DNA of 64,000 bases from Microtetraspora malaysiensis (GTDB taxonomy: Bacteria; Actinomycetota; Actinomycetes; Streptosporangiales; Streptosporangiaceae): contig NZ_BBYJ01000026.1 of assembly GCF_001528665.1 (NCBI RefSeq), positions 1-64,000 of the forward strand. Reading direction: 5' to 3'. The notes beneath the pieces are model-generated. The model was not told the DNA's origin, made no database searches, and was given only the letters and a program-made list of their open reading frames with translations. The translations under genes and the position numbers were made by a program. Positions 61,494 to 64,000 of this stretch are shown in pieces (the stretch's first letter is position 1; the number at the start of each line of letters is the position of its first letter).

Positions 61494-62480
61494 TCACGCG
61501 ACGCCGAGGAAACCGGCCAGCACAGGGTTGACCAGCGCGGGTTCGTCCTCGTGGAGGACGTGCCCCAGGCCGGGGAACATGCGGAGGGTGGATCCCGGGA
61601 TACTGCGGCGCAGCCGGTCGGCCTGCTCGGGGGCGACGAACGTGTCCCGGTCCCCCCACAGGATCAGCGTGGGAGCGCGGATGCCGCCCAGCTTCCGCTC
61701 GACGAGCGACAGGTCAAGCTCGCGGACCTGCTTCCACATCGCCGTGCGGTTGGGTCGGCGGCTCAGCGGCGCCCAGTACTCGTCGACGACCCTGGAGGTC
61801 ATCCGTTCACTGTGTGCGTAGGCCCCCGACAGGCCTGAGGCGAAGGTCGATCTGCCCATCAGCTTGGTCACCGCCTCGCCGATCACGGGCACGCGCATCA
61901 TTTCGAGATTGGCGTTGCCTGGCGCGTCCAGCCCCAGGGGCGCCATCAGGATCAGCTTTCCCACGCGTTCGGGACGGGTCTCGGCGAGGTACAGCGCCAC
62001 GGAACCGTTCAGCGAATGGGCGACCACGGACGCCCGCGGCACGCCGACGGCGTCCATGAATGAGCCGAGAGCATCGGTCATCGCCCGCACGTCATAGCCG
62101 AAACCCTCGTCGTGGACGCTCGTGTATCCGTATCCAGGCAGGTCGACCGCGTACACGGTGTGATCGCCGGCGAGGGCGGGGATGGTGTCGCGATAGGTGT
62201 AGATCCACAGCGTGCCACCGGGAAGCAGCACAACGGGCGAGCCGTTCCCGGTCTTGGTGTAGTGGAAGCGGGCCACGGGCGTGTCGACGAAGCGCGACTC
62301 CGCCGACCAGGACGAGCGGAAATCCCGCTCCTCGGGTGGCTGCCACGCGTACGCCACGGCCAGGAGCGCCGCGACCACCACGGCCATCAGCGCGGCGACC
62401 GCCTTCAGCGCGCGGCGTAGCCCTCGCCGCCGTGGGGCCGCCCCGGGCTGTTGCGTGGGGTTCTCATCCTTGGTGACCAT
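61494..62480 (-). CDS. Membrane-anchored alpha/beta hydrolase
   Basis: 328 residues. Basic N-terminus, one transmembrane helix (about 25-46: AVAALMAVVVAALLAVAYA), then an alpha/beta hydrolase facing outward: LLPGGTLW, nucleophile in AHSLNGS, Asp in WGDRDTF, His in GLGHVLHEDEP. Resembles haloalkane-dehalogenase/epoxide-hydrolase-type enzymes, without certain specificity. Convergent with the GNAT gene. Confidence 0.88.
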   Translation of the reverse strand: MVTKDENPTQQPGAAPRRRGLRRALKAVAALMAVVVAALLAVAYAWQPPEERDFRSSWSAESRFVDTPVARFHYTKTGNGSPVVLLPGGTLWIYTYRDTIPALAGDHTVYAVDLPGYGYTSVHDEGFGYDVRAMTDALGSFMDAVGVPRASVVAHSLNGSVALYLAETRPERVGKLILMAPLGLDAPGNANLEMMRVPVIGEAVTKLMGRSTFASGLSGAYAHSERMTSRVVDEYWAPLSRRPNRTAMWKQVRELDLSLVERKLGGIRAPTLILWGDRDTFVAPEQADRLRRSIPGSTLRMFPGLGHVLHEDEPALVNPVLAGFLGVA

Positions 62481-62815
62481 GAGACCTCGTCCTCCGTCTG
62501 CGAACTATGTATAAAGACGGCACGCCCGTGGGCCATGTGACGGCCGGGCCGCGTGAGGTCGATCACAGGCGCGCGACTCTCCGGCGGTCGCGCAGGCCAC
62601 ATCACTCAGCGATCAGCCCCGATCCGGCATCGTCCGCTCTCCACCGGCCCGCGACCGGCCCGTAATCGTCGCCGAATCAACGCGGCGTATAGTTTGAATT
62701 AACGAAATATGGCCCGCCGAACCACTCCCCGACCAAAACGGCCGGGACGCCGAAACCAAAGGGGACGCCAGCGAAAACAGCACACGCACACCGTTCAGAA
62801 AAGGTCGTAGAAACA
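62481..62815. promoter_or_regulatory. 335-bp divergent promoter region
   Basis: Lies between the hydrolase (minus) and the small EF-Tu-like gene (plus). An AT-rich patch near 62505-62515 may hold the hydrolase promoter (TATACA on the minus strand). TATAGT at 62688-62693 in a second AT-rich patch is a candidate -10 for the plus strand. The stretch 62740-62815 is purine-rich and ends in AAAAGG near the start. No gene seen. Confidence 0.45.
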
Positions 62816-63163
62816 ATGAGGAGATACAAGGTCAGAACTTTGATAACGCTGCTACGCCCGGAGGAAGGAGGACTGAAACACGAATTACTCAGCCCCACAC
62901 ATTCGCTGGTGGTCCACGTACGCCGCCGCGAAGGGACCAAGATCCGTAGCCACCTGTTCGAAACGGCGATCACGACCGACGACGACGAACCGCTGGTCCC
63001 CGGTGACAAGGACCGCCTGGTCACCATCCTCGTGACGGACGACCAGGCGAGCGAATATCTGCAGCCTGGTCAGCACTTCGACCTCTGGCCCGAGCATGAT
63101 GTGGGAGCCGCGTTCGGGAAGAACGTCGGGACCGGCGTCGTCTCCCGGCGCGTGTTCGTCTGA
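62816..63163 (+). CDS. Small EF-Tu-like beta-barrel protein of unknown function
   Basis: 115 residues, ATG 62816, AAAAGG about 10 bases upstream. Pattern RTLITLLRPEEGG, LVPGDKDRLVTILV and LQPGQHFDLWPEHDVG...GTGVV resembles the third domain of EF-Tu (a translation-factor beta barrel) but it has no GTPase part. Lower GC and more Lys than neighbours. Followed 68 bp later by archease. Confidence 0.6.
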   Translation: MRRYKVRTLITLLRPEEGGLKHELLSPTHSLVVHVRRREGTKIRSHLFETAITTDDDEPLVPGDKDRLVTILVTDDQASEYLQPGQHFDLWPEHDVGAAFGKNVGTGVVSRRVFV

Positions 63164-63231
63164 TCCGTGAAGTCTCGTATCCGCGGATCGGGCCCGACGT
63201 GCCGAACGCGGCCGAAGAAGGGGTGGACAGC

Positions 63232-63657
63232 GTGAGCAGGGGGCACCGGGTGGTCCCCCACACCGCCGGCATCGCGCTGGAGGCGTGGGCGGACGGCCGC
63301 GAGGAATGCCTGGCCGAAGCGGCACGGGCACTGGTGGAGACCTTCGCCGACGTCGGCGACGCGGTCCCGGACCACTGCGACACCATCGCCCTGGCCGAGG
63401 AGACCGACGAAGAGCTGCTCATCACGCTGCTGGACGAGGTCGTCCGCGAGGTCGAGAGGTCCGGCCGGGTGGCGGTGGACGTGTCGATCGACGAACGGAC
63501 GGGCGCCACCGAGGGGCAGGTCGAGATGCGATTGGCGACCGTCCCGCTGGAGACGGTCGGCCGCGCCGGCGCGTCACCCGCGCCGATCAGCCGCGAGGGA
63601 CTGCGGTTCGGCCGCGAGTCCGGGATGTGGCACGCCCACGTCGTGATCGGCCTCTGA
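63232..63657 (+). CDS. Archease
   Basis: 141 residues from GTG 63232 (GAAGGGG about 8 bases upstream; GTG 63199 is an in-frame alternative). Archease fold: GHRVVPHTAG (usually HTAD), WADGREECLAEAARALVETFADV, and C-terminal GMWHAHVVIGL. Archease makes RtcB RNA ligase work with many turnovers. No rtcB gene lies in the window. Metal-binding Asp in HTAD is Gly here, but Asp/Glu in the following parts are kept. Confidence 0.8.
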   Translation: MSRGHRVVPHTAGIALEAWADGREECLAEAARALVETFADVGDAVPDHCDTIALAEETDEELLITLLDEVVREVERSGRVAVDVSIDERTGATEGQVEMRLATVPLETVGRAGASPAPISREGLRFGRESGMWHAHVVIGL

Positions 63658-63672
63658 CCGGGGGAGCCATTG

Positions 63673-64000
63673 TCAGAAAGACACTCGGGCGCGGAGACGG
63701 CGCAGCATCCGGGCATCTTCGAACCCCACCTCGCGCGCGGCGGTCTCCACCGTCGTGCCACGGCCGACCAGGTGCTCCGCACGTTCCAGTCGCAGCGTCT
63801 GCTGGTAACGCAGCGGGGTGAGCCCGCCGGTGGCGCGCGCGAACAGCCGGGTCAGGGTGCGTTCGCTCACGCCGGCGGAGGCGGCCAGGTGGGCGAGCGG
63901 CAGCGGCTCGGCGAACCGCGCATCGATGAGGTCCTGTACGCGGTGGACGGTGTCGTCCAGGTGGGAGCGGTGCCGCAGCATGGCGCTGGCCTGCGGCTCG
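63673..64000 (-). CDS. AraC/GlxA-type transcriptional regulator, N-terminus beyond right edge
   Basis: The frame is open through 64000 on the minus strand; the visible 109 residues are the C-terminal AraC-type double HTH: LAHLAASAGVSERTLTRLFARATG and ETAAREVGFEDARMLRRLRAR. The part before it (EPQASAMLRHRSHLDD) fits the linker of GlxA-type proteins with an N-terminal DJ-1/PfpI domain, which would be outside the window. Convergent with archease. Confidence 0.85.
   Translation of the reverse strand, partial: EPQASAMLRHRSHLDDTVHRVQDLIDARFAEPLPLAHLAASAGVSERTLTRLFARATGGLTPLRYQQTLRLERAEHLVGRGTTVETAAREVGFEDARMLRRLRARVSF

Overview
The window is high-GC DNA with dense, often overlapping operons, frequent GTG starts and PucR, ECF42-type, DUF222 and EF-hand families. 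This fits a filamentous actinomycete, plausibly Streptosporangiales; the genus is an inference and the sequence does not settle it. I saw no tRNA, rRNA, CRISPR array or complete insertion sequence.

Left part (1-25 kb). A DUF222/HNH-type gene runs off the left edge. After about 0.9 kb without a recognisable gene comes a compact three-gene operon (M20 deacylase, GNAT acyltransferase, enolase-superfamily racemase). These are the three parts of the known N-succinylamino-acid racemase route that turns D-amino acids into L-amino acids. A TetR/quinone-oxidoreductase pair follows. Then a long minus-strand block (19.5 down to 7.2 kb) encodes an S9 peptidase, two class-C-type serine hydrolases, a class-A-like hydrolase, a PucR regulator and a dipeptide ABC transporter with a permease-ATPase fusion. 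None of the four hydrolases has a visible signal peptide. Together the region reads as import and cytosolic breakdown of peptides, possibly D-residue-containing muropeptides, with inversion of the D-amino acids released. Next to it is a small cluster of fatty acyl-AMP ligase, acyl carrier protein and thioester-reductase-like SDR, divergent from a four-EF-hand protein, then an Lrp regulator divergent from a Cys/Met-metabolism PLP enzyme.

Middle (25-35 kb): an alpha/beta hydrolase, a LysE exporter, a secreted M64 metallopeptidase, a LysR regulator and a secreted S15 peptidase.

Middle right (35-48 kb) mixes intact modules (ECF42 sigma with DGPF protein, ArsR with membrane hydrolase, GntR-TetR regulator with FAD monooxygenase, a 936-residue GlcD-GlcF type oxidase) with broken genes. 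An ABC-F gene and a TetR gene have both lost their 5' ends and meet head to head at about 35.05 kb. A GH36 galactosidase tail and a cysteine-rich protein tail meet the same way at about 45.28 kb. A phospholipase C 5' part is joined to an EamA 3' part at about 46.815 kb, followed by a scrap of IS630 transposase. These look like deletion scars, although assembly chimeras must be excluded. A nested direct-repeat patch lies at 41.8-42.0 kb.

Right part (48-64 kb): a P450 with a fused ferredoxin-ferredoxin reductase; a LacI regulator divergent from a second, complete peptide-type ABC operon ending in an amidase and an amidohydrolase; a GNAT protein behind a strong TTGCAA palindrome; a membrane-anchored alpha/beta hydrolase; a small EF-Tu-like protein followed by archease; and the C-terminal end of an AraC-type regulator at the right edge.
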